Source of the DNA: CAKSQF01 sp963628435
GTDB taxonomy: Bacteria; Bacillota; Clostridia; Oscillospirales; CAG-272
Assembly (NCBI GenBank): GCA_963628435.1
Contig: CAVGEY010000001.1
Span: 1 to 64,000 of the forward strand
Reading direction: 5' to 3'
DNA length: 64,000 bases
Numbering within the stretch: position 1 is the first letter of the stretch; each line of letters begins with the position of its first letter. The notes under the pieces were generated by a model. That model saw only the letters and a list, made by a program, of their open reading frames with translations. It was not told the origin of the DNA and searched no databases. Positions 43,174-50,501 of the stretch are shown here, piece by piece. Both the position numbers and the translations under genes were made by a program.

Positions 43174-43740
43174 TTGGATAAGATAACCGAGGCAATCTGC
43201 TTTGCGGCAGAGGCATTTGACAATATGGAGAGAAAGGTCGACAGGCGGCCCGCGATTCTTCACTCGCTTGAAGCGGCGGTCATCGTATCTGCGCTGACCG
43301 ATGAAAAAGAGGCGGTTATCGCCGCGCTGCTGCATGATACGGTCGAGGACGCGGGAGTGAAAATCGACGAAATCTCCGAAAAATTCGGAGAAAGGGTGGC
43401 GGCGCTCGTAATGTCCGAAACCGAGGACAAGCGGGAAAATCAAAACCCGTCGGAGACGTGGAAAATTCGCAAAGAGGAGTCGATTGAGCTGCTCGGAAAA
43501 ACCGACGATCCCGGAGTGAAGGCACTCTATCTCGGCGATAAGCTGTCGAATATGAGATCGCTGCGGCGCGCCCACGAAAAATACGGTGATGAAATGTGGG
43601 GGTATTTCAATCAGAAAAACCCCGGGGAGCACAAGTGGTATTACACCTCTGTTCGTGATTTACTCACCGAATTCGACGGCAGGCCGGAGTATGCCGAATA
43701 CCGTCTGCTCATCGACGAACTTTTCGGCGGCGGCAAATAA
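43174..43740 (+). CDS. HD-domain phosphohydrolase (RelA/SpoT hydrolase-like)
   Basis: A 188-residue single HD domain resembling the (p)ppGpp hydrolase half of Rel proteins. It has HSLEAAVIVSAL (first His), AALLHDTVEDAG (HD pair and ED), ISEKFGERVAALV and LGDKLSNMRSL, equivalent to the LADRLHNMRT motif. The synthetase and TGS domains are absent, so it is a small alarmone-hydrolase-like protein or a related nucleotidase. TTG start after ACGGAGAGA. The STAS-kinase gene follows after 23 bp in one transcript. The true substrate is not shown. Confidence 0.85.
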   Translation: MDKITEAICFAAEAFDNMERKVDRRPAILHSLEAAVIVSALTDEKEAVIAALLHDTVEDAGVKIDEISEKFGERVAALVMSETEDKRENQNPSETWKIRKEESIELLGKTDDPGVKALYLGDKLSNMRSLRRAHEKYGDEMWGYFNQKNPGEHKWYYTSVRDLLTEFDGRPEYAEYRLLIDELFGGGK

Positions 43741-43763
43741 TTCCCACTCAAAAGGAGAAAATT

Positions 43764-44948
43764 ATGGCAACGGTTAAAACAGAATGGGGAAACGGCGGCG
43801 ACTGTCGCATAACTCTCGATGGGCGAATCGACTCGTCAAACGCGCCGACTGTCGAAAAGGAAATTTTCGGCCGATTCGGGGAAAAAGTACCCGAAAAAAT
43901 ATATATAGACGCAGAGCGGCTCGAGTACATCTCATCGGCGGGGCTGCGCGTAATTCTCAAACTGCGCAAATTCTGCACCGACATCGAAATTCTGAATCTT
44001 TCGTCCGAACTTTACGAAATCTTCGAGATGACCGGCTTTACCGAAATGGTAAAGGTGAGAAAGGCGTTCCGCAAACTGTCGGTTGACGGCTGCGAAATTA
44101 TCGGCGAAGGCTCGAACGGAGTCGTCTACCGCTACGATCCCGAAATTGTCGTAAAAGTCTACCGCAGAGCCGATGCGCTCGCCGAAATCGAACGCGAACG
44201 CAAACTCGCGCGCAAGGCGCTGATTCTCGGCATACCGACCGCGATTCCGTTTGACATCGTGAAGGTCGGGAACTCGTACGGCTCGGTTTTCGAGCTTTTG
44301 AACGCGAAATCTTTTTCGCAGCTTATCGCCGAAGAGCCCGAAAATATCGACAAATACATCGGCGAGTTCGTCGACCTCCTGAAGAAAATCCATTCGACCG
44401 AGGTAAATCCCGACGATATGCAGGATATGAAAGCGACGGCGGTCGGCTGGGCAGATTTTCTCGCCGGTTATCTCCCCGAAAAAGAGAGCCGCAAGCTGTC
44501 CGCGCTGATTGCGGCGGTCCCCGAACGTCATACCATGATTCACGGCGACTACCACACGAACAATGTCGAAATGCAGAACGGCGAAATTCTGCTGATTGAT
44601 ATGGACACACTCTCGTTCGGACATCCGATATTCGAGCTCGGCTCGATGTTTCTCGGATTTATCGGATTCAGCGAGTTGAATCACGATAATGTGATGAAAT
44701 TTCTGAAGCTGCCCTATGAGAAAACGAGCTACATCTGGAAAAAATCGCTTCCGCTTTATCTCGGCACCGATGACGAAAGCCGCATAAAAGAGGTCGAGGA
44801 AAAGGCGATGATTGTCGGTTACGCGCGTCTTATGCGCCGCACGATAAGAAGAATCGGCAAAGACAGTCCCGAGGGAGCGGCGATTATCGACAACTGCGGA
44901 AAGCGGCTGTCAGAGCTTCTCGCAAAGACCGACAGTCTCGATTTCTGA
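43764..44948 (+). CDS. Fusion of STAS (anti-sigma antagonist-like) domain and APH/choline-kinase-like domain
   Basis: A 394-residue two-domain protein. Residues 1 to about 100 are a STAS domain with ITLDGRIDSSNAP and EYISSAGLRVILKL, carrying the Ser that anti-sigma kinases phosphorylate. Residues about 108-394 are a phosphotransferase of the aminoglycoside/choline-kinase fold: IIGEGSNGVVYRYDPEIVVKVYR (P-loop and Lys), HGDYHTNN (catalytic base, about 259) and LLIDMDTLSFG (metal site, about 279). AGGAG precedes the ATG. Members of this combined architecture exist in Clostridia and a kinase relative was named in Fibrobacter; targets are not established. Partnered with the HD hydrolase. Confidence 0.88.
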   Translation: MATVKTEWGNGGDCRITLDGRIDSSNAPTVEKEIFGRFGEKVPEKIYIDAERLEYISSAGLRVILKLRKFCTDIEILNLSSELYEIFEMTGFTEMVKVRKAFRKLSVDGCEIIGEGSNGVVYRYDPEIVVKVYRRADALAEIERERKLARKALILGIPTAIPFDIVKVGNSYGSVFELLNAKSFSQLIAEEPENIDKYIGEFVDLLKKIHSTEVNPDDMQDMKATAVGWADFLAGYLPEKESRKLSALIAAVPERHTMIHGDYHTNNVEMQNGEILLIDMDTLSFGHPIFELGSMFLGFIGFSELNHDNVMKFLKLPYEKTSYIWKKSLPLYLGTDDESRIKEVEEKAMIVGYARLMRRTIRRIGKDSPEGAAIIDNCGKRLSELLAKTDSLDF

Positions 44949-45009
44949 TTTTTTTCGCAGATTTTCGGCGGGAGCGGAGAAACCGCCGTAAAAAGCACAA
45001 TATAAAGCG

Positions 45010-45047
45010 AATTTCGGTACTGCGCAAGCGAGCAGTGCCGAATTTTT
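45010..45047 (+). terminator. Intrinsic terminator after the STAS-kinase gene
   Basis: TTCGGTACTGC pairs with GCAGTGCCGAA (one G-T pair) around GCAAGCGA, followed by TTTTTCGC. About 60 bp after the stop. Confidence 0.7.
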
Positions 45048-45100
45048 CGCAAAAAATCGAAAAAGCAAGCGCTGCTTGACAAAATTCAAAACAGATTATA

Positions 45101-45130
45101 TTGACAAAATCGACAAAGTTGTAATAAAAT
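45101..45130 (+). promoter_or_regulatory. Promoter of the transmembrane XRE regulator gene
   Basis: TTGACA (45101-45106), 18-bp spacer, TAAAAT (45125-45130). A second TTGACA at 45076 has only a poor -10 box. Confidence 0.65.
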
Positions 45131-45188
45131 AATAACGAAAATAACCGAAAACAAGAACGCGAAAAAAAGAGAAAGAGAGAGGCGGAAA

Positions 45189-46349
45189 ATGCTCGCGGAC
45201 AATATAAAGAAATACAGAAAAGAAAAAAATATGTCACAGGACGAACTTGCCGAAAAACTGAATGTGTCAAGACAGTCGGTAAGTCTTTGGGAAACAGGTC
45301 AGACTCAGCCCACAATCGACAATGTCATAGTGCTGGCGAAGATTTTCGGCATTTCCACAGACGCTCTTCTCGGAGACGGTCAGTCGGCTCCTGCCGCGGC
45401 TGCCGCAACGGCCGCCGATATGGGCGGCGATGCCGACATTCCGAAAGAGGTCGGAGACGACGGTAATGCGGGCGGCGGCAGAAACGATAAAAACGATAAA
45501 AAGAAAAAGGCACTGATAACCGCGGCGGTCATCTGCGGTGCGGCGGTCATAATCGCGCTTGTGATTCTGGTTGCTTTTTCGGGATGCGAAAATCACGGAC
45601 AGAGTGATGTTACCGACATAAAGACCGCCGACAAGTCGGCGCTCGTCACCGATACGCCCGCAACAACCGTAAAGGGCGATGCAAAAGATCCCGCGACCGG
45701 GAGTTCGAAAGTTACGACCGCAAAGCCGACATCGACGGCGAAACCCGAAACGACAACCGCCGCGAAAATCACAACGGCAAAACCCGAAACCACGACAAAG
45801 CCGGTAACAACGGCAAAACCTGTCACAACCGAGAAAAAAACGGTCGTTAATCCGACGGGCGATGAGCTTTTCAAATATTGCCGTGATTTCGCGCTGAAAA
45901 TCGGCACCGTCAACGGCGACTACTGTATGTATCAGCGCAGTTCGACAAGATACGGCGGATATGACGGCGAATCGTTCTCGATTACGTTCTGGAACGACAG
46001 CAATATGGTCGAGTTCTGTCTGCACTGTCCGCTCGACGAAACTCTGAGCATCAACTTCTATCTGCAGATGAGAGGCGGATATAACGGCACATACGAATAT
46101 TCGTCATCCAAATATTACAGAAGCACCGGCAATTCGTTAAGGCTTGCCAAAGGAACAATCGATCCGTCGGTATTCTCGTCAAACTATCCGCTGAACTGCA
46201 GCTACTATTACGGAGACACGCAAGGTCAGAACGAGTTTATGGAAGAGAGCCGTGTCGGCATGGTCGATCTTATAAAACTGCTCAAGAATTTCGTTTATGT
46301 CGAAAATATGGGAATCGATTTTTCGGCATTCGGATTCGTGAATTTCTGA
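45189..46349 (+). CDS. Membrane-anchored XRE-type regulator with extracytoplasmic domain
   Basis: A 386-residue protein. Residues 4-60 are a XRE helix-turn-helix (IKKYRKEKNMSQDELAEKL, SRQSVSLWETGQTQPTIDNV). An acidic/Ala-rich linker follows, then one membrane helix near 108-132 (ALITAAVICGAAVIIALVIL). Beyond it lies a Thr/Lys/Pro-rich stalk (residues about 150-220) and a 150-residue outer domain of unknown fold (YCMYQRSSTRYGG, FSITFWNDSNMVEFCLHC). The layout suggests a one-component sensor across the membrane. AGAGGCGG precedes the ATG. It is a single-gene unit with its own terminator. Confidence 0.85.
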   Translation: MLADNIKKYRKEKNMSQDELAEKLNVSRQSVSLWETGQTQPTIDNVIVLAKIFGISTDALLGDGQSAPAAAAATAADMGGDADIPKEVGDDGNAGGGRNDKNDKKKKALITAAVICGAAVIIALVILVAFSGCENHGQSDVTDIKTADKSALVTDTPATTVKGDAKDPATGSSKVTTAKPTSTAKPETTTAAKITTAKPETTTKPVTTAKPVTTEKKTVVNPTGDELFKYCRDFALKIGTVNGDYCMYQRSSTRYGGYDGESFSITFWNDSNMVEFCLHCPLDETLSINFYLQMRGGYNGTYEYSSSKYYRSTGNSLRLAKGTIDPSVFSSNYPLNCSYYYGDTQGQNEFMEESRVGMVDLIKLLKNFVYVENMGIDFSAFGFVNF

Positions 46350-46354
46350 TATAA

Positions 46355-46391
46355 CAAAAAAACTCACCGCCACGTGCGGTGAGTTTTTTTG
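46355..46391 (+). terminator. Intrinsic terminator after the XRE regulator
   Basis: AAAACTCACCGC pairs with GCGGTGAGTTTT, loop about CACGT, followed by a T run. Six bases after the stop codon. Confidence 0.9.
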
Positions 46392-46506
46392 TCGGCGGCG
46401 TCTCCGCAAAAAATTCGCCGAAACACAAGCAAAACGCGGTATCCGGCAAAAAAAACGCGTTATCAGGCGCTTTTTACCGTATATTTGCCGAAATAGCCGA
46501 AAACTA

Positions 46507-46535
46507 TTGCGATTTTCCCCGAAAAGTAATATAAT
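46507..46535 (+). promoter_or_regulatory. Promoter of the cysteine-desulfidase-family gene
   Basis: TTGCGA (46507-46512), 17-bp spacer, TATAAT (46530-46535), followed by a short leader to the ATG at 46568. Confidence 0.55.
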
Positions 46536-46567
46536 TATATTCGGCAAAAACAGACGCGGAGATTTTT

Positions 46568-47938
46568 ATGGATAATTACGGGATGAACGAAAAATCAAAA
46601 GACGTACGCAAAGAATGCGGACTCGACAAAAAAATATACGATGAGTATCTTCTCATACTGAAAGAGGAGCTTGTTCCCGCGATGGGATGCACCGAGCCGA
46701 TTTCGGTCGCCTATGCGGCGGCAAAGGCAAGGGAACTTTTGGGCGAAATGCCCGAACGAATGGAAATAACCGCAAGTCCGAACATCATCAAAAACGTCAA
46801 AAGCGTGATTGTCCCGAACACGGGATCGCTTCGCGGAATAGACGCGGCGGCGCTCGCGGGTGCTATCGCGGGCAGAGCCGACAACGAGCTTCAGGTGCTG
46901 TCGGGGGTGACCGATGAGCAGATAGCCGAAATTTCGGACGCGCTGAAAAAAATCGACTGCAATGTAAAGGCATCCGACAACGGATTTGTTTTCTATATCT
47001 CGGTTGCCGCGTTTGCGGGCGTTCACAGCGCGAAGGTCGAAATCGCGGGCAGTCATACCAATATTATCTCGCTCGAAAAAGACGGCGAGGTCATCTATTC
47101 GGGAGCCGAGCGGTTCAGCGGAGAAAACGAGGCCGAAAAGAGCCATAAAACCGACCGTTCACTGCTTAACATCGAGGATATCGTGACATTTGCCGACACG
47201 GTCGAAATTTCCGACATCGAGGAGACAATCAAACGGCAGATCGACTGCAACACCGCCATCGCCGAAGAGGGACTTCGCGGAAATTACGGCGCGAACATCG
47301 GCAGTGTTCTGCTTCGCTCATACGGAAACGGCGTTCACAACCGTGCAAAGGCTTATGCCGCCGCAGGCTCGGACGCCAGAATGGGCGGCTGCGAAATGCC
47401 GGTCGTCATCAATTCGGGGAGCGGCAATCAGGGGCTGACCGCCTCTCTGCCGGTAATCGTATACGCAAAAGAGCTTGATGTCGGAGCGGAAACCCTTTAC
47501 CGCGCGCTCGTTTTGTCGAATCTTGTGACAATACATCTGAAAACGGGCATCGGAACGCTGTCGGCATACTGCGGAGCGACAAGCGCCGGATGCGGAGCGG
47601 CGGCAGGCATAACCTACCTTTACGGAGGACGGTACAATGAAATCGCGCACACGGTTGTAAACGCAATCGCAATCGATTCGGGCATGATTTGCGACGGAGC
47701 GAAGGCAAGCTGCGCCGCAAAAATCGCCTCTGCCGTCGAGGCGGGGCTGCTCGGTATGCAGATGGAAAGCCATGATATGCAGTTCTACGACGGCGAGGGA
47801 ATTGTCGTCAAGGGTGTCGAAAACACCATAAAGAATGTCGGTGAACTTGCGTGCAGGGGAATGAAAGAGACCGACAGGGTAATTATCCGAATGATGACCG
47901 AAAAACACAGCGGAGATTCGGGAGGAATATGCCGATGA
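46568..47938 (+). CDS. L-cysteine desulfidase / UPF0597-family protein
   Basis: A 456-residue protein related to serine dehydratase alpha subunits and archaeal L-cysteine desulfidase. The opening VPAMGCTEPISVAYAAAKARELLG carries the conserved Cys-Thr-Glu-Pro, and later Cys residues (RMGGCEMPVVINSGSGNQG, AYCGATSAGCGAAAGITYLYGG, DSGMICDGAKASCAAK) fit the Fe-S ligands of the family. GGAGATTTTT precedes the ATG. The expected reaction releases sulfide, pyruvate and ammonia from L-cysteine; serine deamination is an alternative. It overlaps the YitT gene by 4 bp. Confidence 0.9.
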   Translation: MDNYGMNEKSKDVRKECGLDKKIYDEYLLILKEELVPAMGCTEPISVAYAAAKARELLGEMPERMEITASPNIIKNVKSVIVPNTGSLRGIDAAALAGAIAGRADNELQVLSGVTDEQIAEISDALKKIDCNVKASDNGFVFYISVAAFAGVHSAKVEIAGSHTNIISLEKDGEVIYSGAERFSGENEAEKSHKTDRSLLNIEDIVTFADTVEISDIEETIKRQIDCNTAIAEEGLRGNYGANIGSVLLRSYGNGVHNRAKAYAAAGSDARMGGCEMPVVINSGSGNQGLTASLPVIVYAKELDVGAETLYRALVLSNLVTIHLKTGIGTLSAYCGATSAGCGAAAGITYLYGGRYNEIAHTVVNAIAIDSGMICDGAKASCAAKIASAVEAGLLGMQMESHDMQFYDGEGIVVKGVENTIKNVGELACRGMKETDRVIIRMMTEKHSGDSGGICR

Positions 47939-48807
47939 AAAAGAGCAAAATACTCAAAACTCTGAAAGATTATCTTATAATTCTGCTCGGCAGTCTGATT
48001 TATGCGCTGGCATTCGACTGGCTGTTTGAGCCGAACAATATCGTCATGGGCGGTTTTACCGGACTTGCCCAGTCGCTCAACTATTTCTTTCCGGCATTGC
48101 CGATAGGTCTTACGGTCGCGATAATGAACATTCCGCTTTTTATAATCGGATTCAGGCTTCAGGGGCCGAAACTGCTCTGGTCGTCGCTTTTCGCCATGCT
48201 GACAAGTTCGGCCGCAATCGATATTCTGCCGAAATTCATCGAGTTTAAGCCGATGGACGACCTTCTCATGGTCTGCATACTCGGAGGCGCAATGCTCGGT
48301 ACGGGTCTCGGAATGCAGCTTCAGGCTGGCGCGACAACCGGCGGCACCGAACTTGCCGCCGCTCTGCTCAAATATAAGTTCAAACACATTCAGATAGGCA
48401 AGCTCTGCCTTTATATCGATCTCGCGGTTGTCGTGATTTATACCCTGACTTTCAAATATTTCAGAGGCGCGCTTTATGCGGCGATCGCGATGTATGTCAA
48501 CAGTGCCGCGATGGACGCATTCATCTACGGACGCAAGACATCGAAGGTCGCCTGCATAGTATGCAGCGGCGGCGGGGAACTTATGAAAAAGCTGCTCGAA
48601 ATGGATTTCGGAATCACCGAAATCACCGCAAAGGGCGGATACAGCGGGCAGGACAGAAAGGTGCTGATATGCGCCTTCAAGCCGAGCCGTATCGCCGCCA
48701 TCAAAAAAGCGGTCGTCGAACTCGATCCGAAAGCCTTTATCATGATCTGCGACGCGCAGGAGGTCTACGGCGAGGGATTCGCCGAATGTATGCTTAACAG
48801 CTTCTGA
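47935..48807 (+). CDS. YitT-family membrane protein with C-terminal DUF2179 domain
   Basis: A 290-residue protein with about five to six helices (YLIILLGSLIYALAFDWLF, GLTVAIMNIPLFIIGFRL, ATTGGTELAAALL, LCLYIDLAVVVIYTL) and a soluble ferredoxin-like C-terminal domain (VLICAFKPSRIAAIKKAVVE, FIMICDAQEVYGEGF). The ATG at 47935 is nine bases after GGAGG and overlaps the upstream stop (ATGA); an ATG at 47929 is too close to the SD. Function is not established. Co-expression with the cysteine-desulfidase gene suggests transport linked to its substrate or product. Confidence 0.88.
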   Translation: MKKSKILKTLKDYLIILLGSLIYALAFDWLFEPNNIVMGGFTGLAQSLNYFFPALPIGLTVAIMNIPLFIIGFRLQGPKLLWSSLFAMLTSSAAIDILPKFIEFKPMDDLLMVCILGGAMLGTGLGMQLQAGATTGGTELAAALLKYKFKHIQIGKLCLYIDLAVVVIYTLTFKYFRGALYAAIAMYVNSAAMDAFIYGRKTSKVACIVCSGGGELMKKLLEMDFGITEITAKGGYSGQDRKVLICAFKPSRIAAIKKAVVELDPKAFIMICDAQEVYGEGFAECMLNSF

Positions 48808-48812
48808 AGAGT

Positions 48813-48852
48813 AAAAAGACAAATCCGTTCGGAAACGGATTTGTCTTTTTTT
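48813..48852 (+). terminator. Intrinsic terminator after yitT
   Basis: 17-base arms AAAAAGACAAATCCGTT and AACGGATTTGTCTTTTT around CGGA, followed by more T. It starts 6 bp after the stop. Confidence 0.9.
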
Positions 48853-48912
48853 GATTTATTTTACAAACTGCGGTAAAATGAGCCGAAAAAAATTATTTTT
48901 TTGTTTATTTTG

Positions 48913-48941
48913 TTGACAATCTGCGGCGGCTCTGTTATAAT
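48913..48941 (+). promoter_or_regulatory. Promoter of the GH5-type gene
   Basis: Consensus TTGACA (48913-48918), 17-bp spacer, TATAAT (48936-48941). Leader about 95 bases to the ATG at 49040. Confidence 0.88.
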
Positions 48942-49039
48942 GAAAAAAAACGAACGAAATACGGCCCGAAAACCGAACTGCGGAGTTTATCACGCAGGGC
49001 GGTTATTCGGATTTTCAAAAGAAAGGTATGGTAAAAACT

Positions 49040-50194
49040 ATGGAAGTTCTGACCGACTACTCATGGGTAAGAGGAGTAAACCACTATATGTCGTTCGGAG
49101 AACAGCTGAAAAGAGAGCTGGGATACGGCAAACGCGTGAATCTGAACTCAATACGCTTCTGGCTTGATTACAGAATATACGCAAGAGAAAAAGAAAAATA
49201 TATCGAGAATCTTGTAAGATTCACGAGAGAAAGCTATGAGTGCGGATACCGTGTCATGCCGATTATCTGGAACGGAAATATGCTCGATCCGCACATGATT
49301 GACGAGGACAACTATCCCGCAGGCGACGAATATACCGCCGCGGTTGTCAATGCGCTCAAAGACGAGCCCGGTCTGCTCATGTGGGATATCATGAACGAGC
49401 CGTCATGCAACGGCTGGCTTCAGGACGAGAAAGATCCCGATGTTAAAAACGCGAAATTCGAAAAAATGTGGGGATTTGTCCGCAGATATTGCGCATTTGT
49501 CAAAAATATCGACAAGGTTAACGCGATAACCGTCGGACATACGCTTGCCTGCGATATTGAGCCGACCGCAGAGGCGGTTGATGTGCTTTCCTTCCATGAT
49601 TACAACGGAACATCGCGCGCAATCGACGAAAACTACGCGCTTGCCGACAGTCTGTCGAAAAAATACGGCAAACCTGTTATGCAGACCGAAACCGGCTGTC
49701 TCGCGAGAGCGAATCCGTATGATATGGCACTTGCCGCCTGCGAAAAATACAATATGGGCTGGTTTGTGTTCGAACTGATGATTCATGACAGATGCGACAG
49801 CGAACACGGCGTATTCTATCCCGACGGAACGGTCAGAGATCCCGCGACAATCGCCGCCATGATGGGCTGCTACCGCAACAGAGGCGAATCGATCATTCTC
49901 CCGATTCCGAACAGAGAGGGAGCCGCCGACCGTGCGCTCGCAATGCTGAAAGACGCGCTTACCGAATATACCTGCGACGGATTCGATTACCGTCCGAGCG
50001 ATAAGGAAAAACTGTACGAGGCCTGCGAAAATGCGGCATATCTGCTCGAAGGATGCGATATGATACCGATGGCATACCCTCCGACAGCGCAGTTGAACAA
50101 ATTCAAAAGAAATCCGAACACACCTCTTATTGAGGTAAGAAAGTTTGCGTACGATCTCGCAAAACATCTCCGCGAAATCTGCCAGATTCTCTGA
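49040..50194 (+). CDS. Intracellular GH5-like glycoside hydrolase
   Basis: A 384-residue TIM-barrel protein without a signal peptide. The ATG at 49040 is preferred over 49028 because it aligns with the ilvE start in the shared leader, 10-12 bases after GAAAGG. Clan GH-A features are RVNLNSIRFWLDY, LMWDIMNEPSCNGW with the acid/base Glu near 119, VDVLSFHDYNG, and the nucleophile Glu in MQTETGCLAR near 217, then WFVFELMIHD. The family cuts beta-linked glycans. Being cytosolic, it may act on imported oligosaccharides. Promoter and terminator frame it as a single-gene unit. Confidence 0.85.
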   Translation: MEVLTDYSWVRGVNHYMSFGEQLKRELGYGKRVNLNSIRFWLDYRIYAREKEKYIENLVRFTRESYECGYRVMPIIWNGNMLDPHMIDEDNYPAGDEYTAAVVNALKDEPGLLMWDIMNEPSCNGWLQDEKDPDVKNAKFEKMWGFVRRYCAFVKNIDKVNAITVGHTLACDIEPTAEAVDVLSFHDYNGTSRAIDENYALADSLSKKYGKPVMQTETGCLARANPYDMALAACEKYNMGWFVFELMIHDRCDSEHGVFYPDGTVRDPATIAAMMGCYRNRGESIILPIPNREGAADRALAMLKDALTEYTCDGFDYRPSDKEKLYEACENAAYLLEGCDMIPMAYPPTAQLNKFKRNPNTPLIEVRKFAYDLAKHLREICQIL

Positions 50195-50258
50195 TTTTCG
50201 CTTTGCGAAAGACAGAGCGGCTGTTCGGGAAATACGGAAAAAATACCGATAAAGCGAA

Positions 50259-50296
50259 AATCGGCACGGACAACTGTCCGTGCCGATTCTTTATTG
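50259..50296 (+). terminator. Intrinsic terminator after the GH5-type gene
   Basis: 14-base arms AATCGGCACGGACA and TGTCCGTGCCGATT around AC, followed by CTTTATTG. The right arm coincides with the start of the tandem repeat that follows. Confidence 0.75.
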
Positions 50297-50501
50297 ACAA
50301 ATGTCAGATTTTTTTCCAGTTCGTGCCGTTTTTTATGGACAAATGTCGGATTTTTTCCGGTCCGTGCCGATTCTTTATTGACAAATGTCAGATTTTTTTC
50401 CAGTTCGTGCCGTTTTTTATGGACAAATGTCGGATTTTTTCCGGTCCGTGCCGATTCTTTATTGACAAATGTCAGATTTTTTTCCAGTTCGTGCCGTTTT
50501 T
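50277..50501. repeat. 84-bp tandem repeat (2.7 copies) made of 42-bp half-units
   Basis: Units begin TCCGTGCCGATTC at 50277, 50361 and 50445, the last truncated near 50501. Each 84-bp unit splits into two similar halves (43 and 41 bp; TCCGTGCCG...GACAAATGTCAG and TTCGTGCCG...GACAAATGTCGG). The second-half copies contain, in reverse, the last codons and stop of cysS (N-G-T-N-W-K-K-I). The last part overlaps the cysS 3' end. A 100-codon plus-strand frame across it repeats every 28 residues and is not regarded as a gene. Confidence 0.95.

Noticed and set aside
47785..48822. 345-codon minus-strand frame over yitT
   Set aside because: Antisense to a conserved transporter; it also runs through its terminator.
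50277..50501. CRISPR array
   Set aside because: Units abut directly with no unique spacers and carry coding sequence of cysS.
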